Source: Dasyornis broadbenti (lineage: Eukaryota > Chordata > Aves > Passeriformes > Dasyornithidae). Taken from it: a stretch of DNA of 64,000 bases. Each line of letters starts with the position of its first letter. Within the stretch, counting starts at the first letter, position 1. Shown one piece after another: positions 13,380 through 26,500 of this stretch. A program made the position numbers and the translations under genes. Location of the stretch: positions 693,502 to 757,501 of the forward strand of contig VZRN01006297.1 of NCBI GenBank assembly GCA_013397935.1, read 5' to 3'. The notes below the pieces were generated by a model, which ran no database searches, had not been told where the DNA came from, and saw only the letters and a list, made by a program, of their open reading frames with translations.

Positions 13380-13402
13380 GGGGGCGGGGGTGGGGAAAAG
13401 GG
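13380..13402 (+). other. G-quadruplex-type motif
   Basis: Four G-runs (5, 5, 4 and 3 G) are separated by loops of C, T and AAAA, which fully satisfies the classical G3+N1-7 pattern. It lies on the non-template (plus) side about 550 bp before exon 4 in the transcript, so the pre-mRNA carries the C-rich complement. Confidence 0.8.
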
Positions 13403-16400
13403 AAAAAAAGTTTTACCAACTCTAAGGGAATCAGTAAAACTTCAGAAGAAGAATGGGTGATAGGGGTGTCTCTGCCTGTATACCGTCTATGCCCCTGCTC
13501 CCATTTTGATATGATTTTGTGGAGCCAGGGTCTGCCCTTCTGGATCTTCACACCACTGTGGATGCTGCAGGGGTACTGAGACCCATCCCAGCCCTACAAC
13601 TTCTAGGGGTGCAGCGCTCCCTTGTCCAGCACAGCTCCTTGCAAGGCCCACAGGCTCTCCATGCCTGGCTGCTCTGTTGGGGGAGGAAGCAGCACCACCA
13701 GCACAGAGAGGCTGCTTGCAGTCCCTGGCTTTGTTGATTGCTGGACCAGAAAGACTATTGAGGCAGGGCTGCCTTTTCTCCACCAGGAGAGAGGAAGAAG
13801 AGGTTGGAGGCAGGCACAGGAGGGCAGGTAGCTCATAGCAGAACACCAGAGCAATCCCACAGCTGCTGCAATACCATGGAAATAAGAAAAATCACTCGTT
13901 TTGGTATGATATAGCTTAGTATCAATATATTGCTTATCACCTGTCTACACTGCAGCAGCTGAATAGACAAGCAAACCCTGGGCTGAATTAAATATAGTAA
14001 CTAGAGGTTCCCATGGCAATGAAAGCTGCAGCAGCCTGATTTCTTCAAGGGCAAGCAAATCAGACAACTATCTTGATTCTGAAGTGAGGTTTCACAGTCC
14101 AACTTGACCTCTCTACCACCAAAACTCGTAACAAACAAATGGCAGAGAAGAACAAGAACACAATGTTCTTCAGGAAGGAAGACATCATCTTTTCTTCTCT
14201 GGTGGGTTTCCAGAGGGAACTTTTATTTCCTAAATGCAACCCACAGGCTCTACTTGAACCTTAGATATGGGTGGTGTGGCCTACGGAGGTAAACCTTTTT
14301 CATTCCTCCCTGTTTGCTCAACCACAGCAAAAGTAGCTGTCAAACTGTCAGAAGTTGTCAAACTTTTATTCAGAATCCTCACAGGTGCATACAAAAGAGC
14401 TTAGGCCTCAGTTTAAAGAGGGTTTTGATCACAGACTTTAGCAAAAAAGGATAATGCCCTACATGCACCTTTTGCATGTACTCTGTACAGTTTTTCTGGC
14501 ATCAGAGAGGCAAGGCAAGCTCTCAAGGCAAAGACGTGCTGCTCTGAACCCACCCAGATTGACCAGCCACAAATATTGACCTCTCATGCTCACACCTTGC
14601 TCTTCTCTTCCTCCCTCCAAGCGTAGGAAGTTCCTTGTCACATTCAATGTTTAGTGACTGATGGTCCTGCCACAAACAGCTTTTCACAGGGACGAATTTC
14701 CTGACGCCAGATTCCAAATCTGAATCAGAAGCTGATTAAGTCTACCCAGACAGCTTAACTCTGGCCAGCAAGGGGCACCCCATGATACATCATGCAAAGC
14801 ACGTGTGTGTAAAAGAGACACACTTCTAGTTTATTTCAAACCCGGGAAATTGCAAAGCTCCAGCTCCTGTCCACTGGGATAACAGGACAGTACTCACAGC
14901 AGGAGCCTTTATGTCACAGTGCACTTTGTGCTTGAAAGCACTCAGGACTGAAAATTTGGGACAGGAGCATCTCTTACTCAAGCTGCTTTTATGAGAAAGT
15001 GACTCACAAGCCAAGCTTATGCAAACAAATCTATTCATCATCCTCCAACTCAGACCAGTCACCCGAACTCCCAGTTCTGTTTCCACAGCTAAGTTCTTTC
15101 TTTTTTATTTACTCTTCTCTAACTTTCTAGCTATAGGCACCTGTTTTTCCTTTCTTTATCCAGTTATAAATTAGGGCAGAGGAGAAGAAGGCGAAAAAAT
15201 CCCCTACAACTAATAAACTGAAAATGCTAGGAAAAATAAACAAAACCAATTTGAATTACTTTTTAAGTAAAGTTCTGCCTTTTTTAAAGGAATGACTGTT
15301 ATAAAGCACACGTATTACTGGATCCCAAACAGCAAAAGCTCTCTTCTTGCATTTTTTTCATTCTTCTACTTTGTCTCTGTAATCTTTCTAAGTTTTTCTA
15401 GGACACAAAAAGAAGAGGTTGTGTGTGGACATGCTTTGGAAGTCAAAATCCATAGGCTAGAAGCATGACTTCCAGGGTGTTCCCCGGAAGTCAAGGAAAA
15501 AGGACAAGTAGAACTAAGCACAAAACAAGATCACCTGAGCTATTTCATTTAGCAGACATAGGTTTGGAGCCTGAAAAGCCACTAGAAAGATGCTTAACTG
15601 AGTTTTAATATATTTTAAATCCTTTGCAGGATCAAGGCCTCAGTCATAAAACAAGAGGCTATCTCCCAACTAGGTGTTTTGGGGTTTTTTTCACTTGTTT
15701 CAAAATAGCAAGTAAAAGATAAAATCCTCCTGAACAATAATCTATTCTTCCCAAGTAAATAACATATTCACCCCTGCCATGCAACTTCATTTTGATTCTG
15801 TATTACTAGATGAGGATATCACCAGTCTCACATAGACTTAGATTTATTATTGAACAAAACCTGATATTCTTGTCAGATTTTAATAAATAAGAGTTTGAGA
15901 AAAACAAAAGCCTCTGGGCAAGTACACTGCAAATGGATTCATGAATAATTTAGGATAGCACTTTTTATTAACTTTTCCTAGGTTAATCTTTTCACAGAGC
16001 TCATTCACACACAGAAGTTGTACCTTTAGCTACAGTACCATTACACTGCTTGACCCAACACTTTATAATATTTTCATGTAGGGAATTCAGGGTGTAAAAC
16101 AAATACTTGGGACTACCTGGCCCCCTCCTGCAGAGAAGCAAGAATTCGTGTAGCATGGCACCCTCGGGGTGATGCATCTCTGTCCACATGGAAATCAGTT
16201 GTAACACTGCCCTAAGAGCAAAAATAAATTTCATGACCCATGCACGGGGACAATTTTCCTGTGTAGATGAAGCATAATTTAATTAAGTTATGCTGTTGGG
16301 GCACTTTCTCTTGTATTTCAGTTTAAACTGAAACCCTCCAGAATAGAAAGGGAAAAAAAAAAAAAGAAAAATCACATTTTACACCAGTAGCTTTAGCTCC

Positions 16401-17159
16401 CTTGGAAGGTGGGACAGGAAAGACAGCAGATGAAAATATGGATGATGAGCCACTGCCTCAGCAGCCCTGTGCTGCATCATCCCCAGGATGGCCAGGAAAA
16501 AGATTTTCTCCAGTGTTCAGCAGAGGGCATGGATCTATTGCCAGAAGCTGAGGAAAAAGCAAAGATTGCCAAAGGGCTCGCAGGTCGAGGAGGTGGTTAT
16601 GGTCCAGGGTATTGAACGAAATAAGCTGAAGTGTTTTAATAACTGAAGGGGCTCCAAATACCCACCACACCCAGCTGCAGCAGTTTCATTCCTGAGAGCA
16701 GATGAGCACCACTCAAGATAATTAATGAAAAGGACAGAGACCACTGCCTTGTGTCGAGGGTTCACCCAGGATGTTGCAGTCCTCTTTATCATGATTTAGT
16801 CATTTAGTAAACGCATCTTTTCTTTTATCCACAGGAATAAACAGCAATCCAGCAATCATGTCTGCAGTTTTCTGCACAGATGTGGCCTAGGTGTCTCAAC
16901 CCTCACCCAGTGCCTGCCAAGGCCACAGAAGGTAACCCATGCAGATAAGAGATGCCAGCCAAGTCCAGCTCTGAGCTGAAGTAGAAGCAATGGGGCACAT
17001 TGGACTGCCCAGTCCCTCCTGCAACACCTAAGCATGTTATCTTCCTTCCCAATGTTTGCCAGAATGCAGATTTCTGTTCTCAGACGACACAGAGGATCAA
17101 TCAGCTACTTTTAATTTGAAAGATCCTTCTAGCATTATCCTTTCCATGCTCCTGATGCC

Positions 17160-17227
17160 CGAAAGATAGGCTGGAAATAAAACCCCACAGACTCGAAAGA
17201 TAGGCTGGAAATAAAACCCCACAGACC
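17160..17227. repeat. 34-bp tandem duplication at the LTR U5 end
   Basis: Two adjacent copies (17160-17193 and 17194-17227), each opening CGAAAGATAGGCTGG and closing CCCCACAGAC, are identical except at the last base. In the LTR's own orientation they form the final part of U5, just before the terminal GCATCA. Confidence 0.9.
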
Positions 17228-17812
17228 GGTGTCTATAGAGCAGGTACTTGTTTATTGCAGCGCTGGAAGTGAGGGGGATTTCTCCGCCTAACTCACTCGC
17301 CTTTGTCAAGTGCTGAGGTTTATTTATACAGAAAATAATGCTAAATATTGCTATGTCACAACAACATCATCACATATGTGCCAGAACTAATTTACATGAC
17401 ATGATCTCATGGTTATTAGGTAATCCTTTGCACTGCGCTTGTGCCTCCCCAATTCGGTGGTCTTGAGGGTCTCCTTGTGATGAAGGCTCAAGGTCTTCCT
17501 CACACCTGAACTTTTCAACTTTGTCTTCGGAGCATGCGCAGTTACAGTGTTCCTTAGTCTTTCCAGTTCTAACCAGTTTAGATTCTTCGTTTTCTGGCTA
17601 ATTGGCTTCACTTTCACCTTTGCCAGTTTCTCATTAGCACTTGACCGTTTTTGAAATTATCCACCTGGTGAGCTTTTTTTTTTGTTTTGATTTTTTGTTT
17701 GGTTTTTCTGGGTGGGGTTTTTTGGGGGGTTTTTTAATTGGTTTTTTTTTCCCTTTCCTCTGTTCAGCATGAAGCACTTAGTTAACTATATAACAGCCAT
17801 TACATTGTATAG

Positions 17813-17933
17813 GAAGTTATAATTCAGGTTACATTAGTATAGAAAGTTACGGTTCAGGTTATATCGATATATTTATAGGTATGATTCAGGTTATACTGAT
17901 ACAGAAAGTTATGATTTAGGTTATATAGGTATC
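17813..17933. repeat. Degenerate tandem array of about 30-bp units in the LTR U3
   Basis: Four units begin near 17813, 17842, 17872 and 17904. They share the core pattern GAAAGTTAYGRTTYAGGTTAYAT followed by a short AT tail. Copies differ by substitutions and small indels. Because the array lies between the LTR's 5' end and its TATA-like motif, it sits where retroviral enhancer repeats are usually found. Confidence 0.8.
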
Positions 17934-18432
17934 TTCTAACTCAAGCTATATAAACATCTTGTGACTTCGGCCTAAATTATACATGCATCACTCCCAAGAT
18001 CATCCTGAACACACTGCAGGGTCCTCTGCTGCCGACAGCATCTCCCAGGTCCTGAGCCATGGACTGCCCTGTGAGCAAAGCTCACAGCAACGTTGCCTTG
18101 TTGCACAGGAGAAGGTGGAGAGCGCACACAGTACCTTACGGCAAAGGGCCATATGTTTTTGTGTAACATCCATGTGGGAAACACCTGCACGCCTTTTGCC
18201 TTGTTTACAGTGCTGCTGTCAATTCACAGGAGACTTTGATCTCCCTAGCTATTATCAGTCCCGTGTATTACAAACACATTAATCATAAAACATATACATG
18301 CTTTTAGGCACTAAGCAAGGCTTTGTTTTCTATGCTGCGGTCTGGTTAAGTACACAAAGATCATCTGTAGAGCCATATGAAAATAGAATATTTTATTATC
18401 TCTATTTTCTTCAGGGAAGAGCAAAGAACAAA

Positions 18433-18462
18433 GGGGGGGGAAAGGCAGTGGGGGGGAAGGGG
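18433..18462 (+). other. G-rich purine tract
   Basis: Runs of 8, 7 and 4 G are separated by AAAGGCAGT and AA. A quadruplex is possible only if the 8-G run supplies two of the four strands. Confidence 0.5.
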
Positions 18463-18987
18463 AAGTATGCAAAGACACAGAGATACAGTGGGAAAAGGCT
18501 CATTTTCCTAGGAGACTTTTCCTTAAAAGTTCCTCGATCACTCTGCCTCTTTTGTTTAGAGACACCCTTTCACTGCAGGCAGAGAAATGTAAAAACGAAT
18601 AGCACAATGCTTGTTTAAAATAGGCCTGAAGCCCAGCGTTACTTACTTAATTATTTCAGAGGTCAGCAAATTGATTTGTCATAGCACTGTGCCCTTTCAG
18701 TGCTTGCAGGCAATTCAGATGTGGTAGGACTAAGCAATACATAATGAACAGCTGCAAAACCCAAACACAATCTTCACAGAAAGGGCTATTTTGGGCTAGA
18801 GGAAAGGAAAGAAGTGGGAAAAATTTGTAAGTATTATGAGTCCCATTATTATTTGTATTATATTAGCAGCTAAAGGTCTCCAAGCTCCCCATGCCCTAAT
18901 TTGACAGGAGATATTCATAAGTAGAAATCTTATTCTAGGCCTGTGGAGCCTATAACTTAAATAACCTGGAGTGACAGTGGAGAAAAC

Positions 18988-19043
18988 AAATAACATCTTC
19001 CATTTTCCGACTGAGGGACAGGCATGGAGAAGAGGGAATTGCC
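18988..19043 (-). mobile_element. Possible MIR-family SINE relic
   Basis: The stretch CATCTTCCATTTTCCGACTG followed by AGGGACAGGCATGGAGAAG and GGAATTGCC resembles the central reverse-complement MIR segment. It covers only about 55 bp, so chance similarity cannot be excluded. Confidence 0.45.
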
Positions 19044-20520
19044 AGCAATCACCTTTTCCTGTTTCTGTTGACACCCTGTGAGAACAGAGCTTCTCAGCTG
19101 CTACGTACACCTGGAATCCCAGGCCAGCTTTCCTCAGGAAGGCTGGGAACTGACTCCTGTGCCACTTGTTCCGCATCCCAGGCTGTGACTCTAGCTGGCA
19201 GGGTGCTTCCTGGACTGTTTTAATAAAGCTCTCACAAGCTGAGCATCTCCAGATTAGAGAACCATGAAACACCCATCACCACTTAAGAAAAACAAGAAAA
19301 AAACCTCCCCAAAACCACAACATCCTAGAAACAGGTAAAACTACTGCACATGAAAATGGAGCCCTGACAAGTCTCAGGCACAGAGCAAAGTTTCAAAGCG
19401 CAGCTCTGCCAGCACACACACACTCACACACCTCATCCAGAGACTAATCCAACCCATTGTGTAAATTCATGTAAAAAAAAGAGACGTGGCCACAGCGATT
19501 TCCATTTAAGAATAAATTGTTCCTCATTTCCTTTCTCAATGAACTACATTTCTTTTCATGTTGTGAAAGCTTTAAAATAAGCACATGGAACTATTAATTT
19601 AATTCCTGGCTGTATTAAAAATATCACGTAATGTAAGATGCTCTGTAGGGCTATGCATCCAACTCTTTGTCCACACACCCGGGATTAAAAACGCTATCTT
19701 CTACATACCAAGAACCTCTGCGCTATCTCAAACTCGCACCTTGCCAAGGGGCCTCTGCTTTCTGACATGCTTAAGGAAGTATCAAAAAGGGGAAGAAAAT
19801 TCTGGGATTATTTATATTCTCCCCACCACGAAAAGCACAGCTATTTTTAAAGGAGCTCCTCCCTCGTCAGGTGCAGTAAGAGACGTGTGGTATGAAAGTG
19901 ATGTATTTAGGGTTGACAACAACGAGAAGGAGGGCTGATTGAGGCCATTACAAGGTACAGAGCTGGTAGAGTCTTTCAAGTAACTTCTACCAGGGTGCAA
20001 ATGAAATCTGTTTCTGAGCATCTCTGGCCCCAGGGTTTAGCAAGTTGAGGGTGTCACACACATTTACTAATCCCTTCCCCCTTCCAAGTGGGCAGTGCAG
20101 GAGACACAGCCTCTGCATGGCTGTGTTAATTCATTCATGAAATGAAGTAGATGACATTTACCCACATATAAGAAATGACAGAGATTAAATTAAGCTCACA
20201 GAGTGCTATGAAGAGGAAGAAAAAAAACACCTCTGAATTATACAAGCATATTCGGCAATCTACATCCATTTGGTTTTCGGAGGCAATCTGAGTCCAGACC
20301 CAACTGCAAGTACAAAAACTCATGCCCACGTTCAGCGGCTGGGGAGAGAAGCAGCAAAAGGATGGACAGGGATAACAGAATTGTTTCTTTTCTCTGTTCA
20401 GGTGGGCTGCGGCAGAAGCTGGGCTCCAGGGCAGCAGAGAGCCACGGGGTCGTGGGCTGTGCTCCTCCACAGCCAGGGAGCTGCCTCCTCGCAGGGCTGG
20501 CAGGGGTTATTTTTATCCTG

Positions 20521-20580
20521 CCGACTGGGCTAGGATGATTGCCACCGCCGCTCCGCGTGCTCGCATCACACCGCTCGAGC
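20521..20580. promoter_or_regulatory. CpG-dense patch in intron 3 (function unknown)
   Basis: About eight CpG dinucleotides occur within 60 bp (ACCGCCGCTCCGCG and CCGCTCGAG are the core), in an intron otherwise nearly free of CpG. The neighbouring 20380-20520 is also GC-rich and 20581-20700 carries ATTA/TTAATG motifs. It is far too short for a CpG island. Calling it regulatory is inference. Confidence 0.25.
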
Positions 20581-23500
20581 TGATTAGCTACATCAGTATT
20601 CCACTTCATTAATGCCAGATGAAAGCTGTAAATAGGCTACTGCTTTTCCAGGATGCTGCTGGAAATGAGAAGTGCTGCGATATTAATGAGAAATCAGCCA
20701 CTCCTCCCGCGTGGGTGCGTGGTGCTACTGTGACCAAGTGACGCTGCAAGTCCTCGTAGCTCTTCACCTCAGCAAGAGTGCCAGAAGAATGTTTCTGAAT
20801 CTTTTCCCATGGTGTTTCCCACCAAGCTTGGGCTGTATTAGTCTGTGTTTTGTTACTCATGTTTAGACTGTGGTATTTTCACCAGAGCTTGTTTTGTCTG
20901 GGCTCGCTAAAGCGCGCTATGCCTGACTGACCTCATGTGATGGTGCAGCAGGCGTTTCCTGTGGGTTTCAGCATATTTCTGTGCCTGGCCTTGCTGGGGG
21001 TTTTCGAGATGCAGTGTGAAAACAGTCTCATCTCTTGCTCTTTGCACTTAATTCACTACTAAAGTTCTCCTTTGCCATACCCCGAGGCAAAAACCATCAG
21101 GTTACTATTTCCAGAACACTGGATTATTATTTCTAGGGAAGGCTACCTCTGGAAGATAGCAAACTTTGTGTCTCCAAACTTTACTTGCCACTACGAATAC
21201 AGTGTTCATTTGTACGGATTTCTATGAGTCTGCTATTTATCTTCAAGAGTGCTACCTATTTTTACCAGCAGAGTGAAAAGAAAAAAATTACAAGATGGCT
21301 GAGGAGGATAAGCAGACAATGTTACTTGGTCTAAACAAGGGTAACCTTTTCTCCATTTTTTTTTTCCCCCTCCGCGTAATGAAGGGATAGGGATCTGCTG
21401 AATGCTTATCCTGATTCCTAGTCAGGAGCTCTTTGACAGACAGGTAAGCCATTTCTGGGAAACAACAGGCAGCATTGCCCTGGCAAGGCTAAAGCCATTT
21501 CATAGAAGATAAATGGAGACAGAGCAGCCCACTTGCAGAAGACAGGGGATAGGACTGTGATGCTACATGGAATAATATGGCTGAGAGAACATACAGATGA
21601 GGGGAATGCAGGGCAGGGGTGGCAAAGTATGGGGGACCTCTCTGAATATGTGTCCATGAAGCCAAGGAGATCCTCAGTGTCCCAGAAAACAGGAGAGCAT
21701 GTTGTGTGTCACAGTGCAGGATCCAAGGAAAATTTGGGGCAGGAGATAAAAGGAGGAGAGCATATGTGCGACCATACGGAGAAAATGAAAAGGGAAGGTG
21801 GTCAAAGGATTTAAATATAATTTGTGATACTACGACATCATAAGATACAGCAGGCAATAAAGGCAGGTTGAATATAATAAAAGCACAAGTGTAATAAAGT
21901 TTATAGTTACACACCCATCACTAAATTCCATATAAGCAAACATTTCAGGGTGACTAAAACAAAACTCATGAGATCTGACTTCTGGTTCTCATAAAGCATT
22001 TCTGACCATGATAAAATTGAGGTTTGTGTTATTTTTCCTCCCTGAGACCTGCCATCAGGGTACACAGAAAAGCCATCCATAGCTCTGCCTTTCTGCAGCC
22101 TTCATTTCATGTATGCTTTACTGATCGTGGCCAGAACTCAAGTGCGACTGGAGTTCTTCACTTCTCCAGTTTCGCTTAGCCATGTCAGCCCTGAAGGAAA
22201 GAAAAGGCTTTCAGAGCACACCGAGTATCCCTATCTGCTGAAAAGTCATGTCCTCATACATATCTTCAAAAGCAGCATTCAGAACTCAGACATTCAAAAT
22301 CAGTAGGCTGTTTCTGTTTGTTTTAATTCTGCACTTTATCTTTCATTTCTTTATAGGCAAGACAGCTCATCTGCCTCCTGTAAATAGGATCAGCAGCGGT
22401 GGACGAAACAATATTTTATTTTTGAATGTATCTGAAATAAACATGTACATAATTTTCTTTCAGTCTGCTCCTTCTTACTGGCATTTTGATCTTAAATCAA
22501 TAAGAGAGTTACATTATATTGCACATCATCCCTCTTAATACCTTTGCTCTGCTTGTGATAATGCAGATGCATGCATTTCTGAAATAATACTGTCTTAAAA
22601 TTTGAATATTTTAATTCTTCAATAATAGATAGGAATCAATAGACTGGTGGTTTTTCTGGCGTCATAAACGTAGCATGATTGAATGAGTAAGCCAAATTGA
22701 ATTTTGTGTAACTCTACATGCAATAGACCGTTTTGTACGGTAAGAAGTGACGCTCTGACTTGGTCGAGGTGACCAGCCTGAAACTATCTGAAATTCAAGC
22801 AAGTGAAAGCAGGGTTTCATAAGTGGGAAGCAATGGGCAACCCGTTCATTGGGTTTGTGTGCAATAAAGACACAGATCCCAGCCAACAACGGCCTTGCTC
22901 AGGGAAGGAAAGGCTTGTCTGACTGGCCACGAGGGGGACAGGCACTGGGACTCGCTTTTCTTGCACTATCTGCCTAAAAAATTACATCTAAACAAAGGAA
23001 AAAAAGATAGTAACCACCTACTGAGCTCTTGGAAATGTACTTTTCTATGCTGCAGCATACCAAATGCACACAGGAAAGATTAATTTTTTACCTGTGGCAG
23101 CACGTACTTTTTCTATACATTCTTAAGATAAACACACACACAAACCCATTTATTTCGTTAATGCATTATTAAATGTACACTAATAAAAGTAATTTCCCAA
23201 TGCTTGATGCATTTGTCATGAAACCACTACAGAATTCTTTACAATAAAAATGCTAGCAGTACACATGACCAACCTAAATTATCTAGGGAAATGGCTAATA
23301 TCTGACCATGTAGAAACATTAGAAAGCAGGGCTTTGTTATAGGATGGAAGGGAAAAAATAGATGTATTTTCTTACAGAAAAATTGCAATGATAAAATTAT
23401 TTTTAATAGTACAACGCTACAGCTCCAGGAAATTTTCCTGAATCAATTCAATCTGTGTCGTGCGGGACTTTAAAAACCCATTAAAAAGAACCATGATAAA

Positions 23501-26500
23501 TTTCCTAACCTCTTTCAGTGCACCACGCAGAAGACAAAGGAAACTGCAATTCAACAGAGATAGAAAAGAAAGAAAAGAACAGAAAAACCTGATAGCTTGT
23601 GTATCAGCAGTACCATCCTCGCTAACAACAACCAACAAATCTGCACCACAGAGGACAAGAAGAGCAGGAGTGATGTGTACAGCTGACAATGGCACTCCAA
23701 AGTAATGACTTCCAGGAAAATCTGCTGTTACAAAATGGACAACGCGCTGCTGAGAAGCGGTTGAGTCACAGCTCTCATAACATGGCAAATTATTTCAGCC
23801 TAAAAATGAATGAACCAAACCCCAGGGTGTATATGGCTCTGGTAAAGCAACCGTGGGGATTACATCTTACAAACAGCTCACCTGGTTTAAATTACTAAAC
23901 CTCACTGAAAACCATGCAGGTTCAGGGATCTTTTCCCTTATTTAATGTGCAGTCATAAGATACAGATCATGTTTCAAGCAGTGCTATTAGTGAGAGCACT
24001 GCCTAGTTGACCTATTTTCCGTTTACCATGTTGCGCGTATCATCAGTTGTAACAAACACACTTCTTTTGCTGCTCCCTTCTTTTGTGCTGGGAGAAGGGG
24101 GCAGTTGCATAACAAATGGCACCTGCATCACTGCACCACGAAACAACCCAAACCCCTGAGGACGGAATAGCACATGGAGCCCTCTCTTCCACAGGAACAT
24201 TCTTGCACCTTCGTGGCGGGTCCTGTTCACCCACTGCCAGCTAGAGCACAGCAAATCACACTGACACTGCACTGCCCATGTGGGAGGTCCCTTCACAGCT
24301 GTCCCAGGCTCACATCTGCCTGCATGGGGACATGGGTGAGATGTAGACCCGAGAACTTCTCCTCTGTGCCTCAGTCATAGCTGCTTGGCTAAAGACCACA
24401 GGATTCCCATGGACCTGCCTCCGTTTTGAGTCCATGTTACCATTCAACACTGCCTTGCTGTGTTACTCCCCAAACCCTCTGGATGTCTGGAGTTTGATGG
24501 AGCAGTTTCCTGGAGCCCTTGCCTCCAAACAGCTGAGTGCACACGAAACACCAGCAGTCATACTTAAGAATTCTGAGGAAATTTCTGAAAAAAAAACGCA
24601 TTTTCAATCGCTCAAAATCTACTTAGAAAAGAGGAAAAAAACAGTAGATTTGAAGACAGACCCATGTAAACATCTAATATTCCTTCTAAATATAAAGATA
24701 TTGGGGCAAGTTCAAGCAACTTGATCCTCACTGAATGACAGAGGTATAGCTGAGATACAATCCACTGAATCTATTCATAACCCCTATAAACAATGCAAGA
24801 AAAAAAAAAAAATAAGCACAACTGTAGGATGAACCATCATTGAAGTAAATATATTGATCTATCAAAAATGATTGAAGACTGACAATAAAAGGGTTATAAA
24901 TTTTTAGAAGGAAGAGAAAGTAAAAAAAAAAAAAAAAACCCACAAAACCAACCCACTGAAAAACTCCCACCTACATTCACAGGGAAAAATAGACTGGAAC
25001 AATAAAACACAATGGCAGTGCCTGTACATCTTTGATAGCTGCCCCTCCCAAAAGCTGGAACAATCCTGCTATAAACCAAGCAAATGAAAATGTAACTGCA
25101 TGAGCAATTGTCTGGGGGATTCAGATGCTTCGTGTCCTGTAGGCAAAGAAGGAAGCGGAAAAAGGTAGGAAAGCACGAGAAGGCACCACTTTCAGTATCA
25201 GCAATTATTGATTATGCTCTCCTCACCTGGAGCCTTTTAAATCCAGCAGAAGCCTTCCAGTATATACTCAATGCTGCCTGCAGGGCAGGGGTAGCACTGC
25301 CAGCAGCACCCCTCGTCCTCTGACCTCAGTGAAATCCTCTGCTTCCACTCCTCTGGCAGAAGGGACAGCCTGTGGAATTCAGACGGGCCAGCCAGTGCCA
25401 GTGCAGCTGCAGAAATCCAATATCCAAAACGGGGAGCCCAGAAGAGGCAAAAGATTGGGAAATACACGGAATGCAATGCCCAGAGCAGCCCTTTGAGCAG
25501 GTATAAACACAGCGGTGTATCAAAGGGGTGTCCGGGTGTGCTCCAAGGCTTACAGATTGTGTATTGGTTTAAATATTTTGCTAGGAAAATGAACAGGAAG
25601 AAAATTATGGTAGTTTCACAAACTTCTGTTCTTCACTACTGATGAAAATCCAATTGCATTAGTTACAGGACAAAAGCAAATAAAATGCCACTGACCCAGG
25701 AGAAAATATGGGTCTGTAGTAAGAATAAGTTTAGGTAATTCAAATATTAATCTTCCCATTTTGTAATGTGCTTCTCTATTTCACAACTAAAAGTTTAAAT
25801 TATTTTAATAGAATTTAATATTTAAAAACTAATGCCTTTCCATGTGATGCCACATTACCATCTGACCTACTTTAACACTTGTCTCTGTACTGCACTTGGA
25901 GACCTACTTTCTCTTTCTCCTGCCCCAAACATAGCTTATTTCCTACTGGCCTAAATGGACAGCCAGTGAACATATAAAATTGTTAGGCTGCTTTGGTAAC
26001 ATTTTACTTTGGCCCTTCACACAGAGTATTTCATAAGATGTTCCATACAATAAAAGGTCCCGAAGAACCAAGATCCTCTCATAATGTCACTTTGAAAGAC
26101 TCTGCAGCAATTCCCAGTGTCCTTGCCAAGATTTTTTTTCAATAAAATAGATTCCAACATTGACAGAAAAGCTTGGATTATTGCTGAGTGATAAAATGTC
26201 TGCTGCTAGAGCTTACAGAGTCAGAACATTGCTCCGAACTCACTCCTTTTTCTGTCAGCTACTTTAAGAGGTATTCATATGTCTTAAAATTTGCTGTACA
26301 AAACCTAATTTCATTCAGTAGGTACCATCATCCAAAACTTGAAGTTATATAACATGACAGAGACCTGAAAACATTGGGTCAAGATCCTCAAATAGTCACG
26401 ATTTTATGCCTGTAACGGAGCTACCCTGAAGTAAACAACAGCTTGAAGGTCCAGACCACTGTTTTCAGGCTTGTTTACATGGGGCAGAGAGGAGATTCTG

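Larger units (their letters stand above)
17153..17990 (-). mobile_element. Solo LTR of an endogenous retrovirus, with target-site duplication
   Basis: On the minus strand the element starts TGATGC and ends GCATCA, a perfect 6-bp inverted terminal pair of the TG...CA type. The 4-bp flank CTCC occurs immediately outside both ends (17149-17152 and 17991-17994), as expected of a target-site duplication. Inside, in minus orientation, a TATAAATA box-like motif (about 17317-17328) is followed roughly 70 bp later by an AATAAA signal in GCAATAAACAAG (near 17251), matching a short R region and U5. U3 holds a four-copy degenerate tandem array, and U5 ends in a 34-bp duplication. No internal retroviral genes are attached, so this is a solo LTR left by recombination. 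A 4-bp duplication is typical of class I (gammaretrovirus-like) elements, but the family assignment is inference. It lies in sense with TBXAS1. Confidence 0.8.

Noticed and set aside
18122..18166. Minus-strand pseudo-exon reading TYGPL before a GTAAGG donor, at first a candidate for TBXAS1 coding exon 3
   Set aside because: It lacks a pyrimidine tract, its length and upstream residues do not fit, and the joined product would lose a residue. The segment at 34181-34233 matches in length, phase and sequence.
18796..19272. 158-codon minus-strand ORF
   Set aside because: It overlaps a MIR-like relic, has no motif, and its composition is unlike a real protein.
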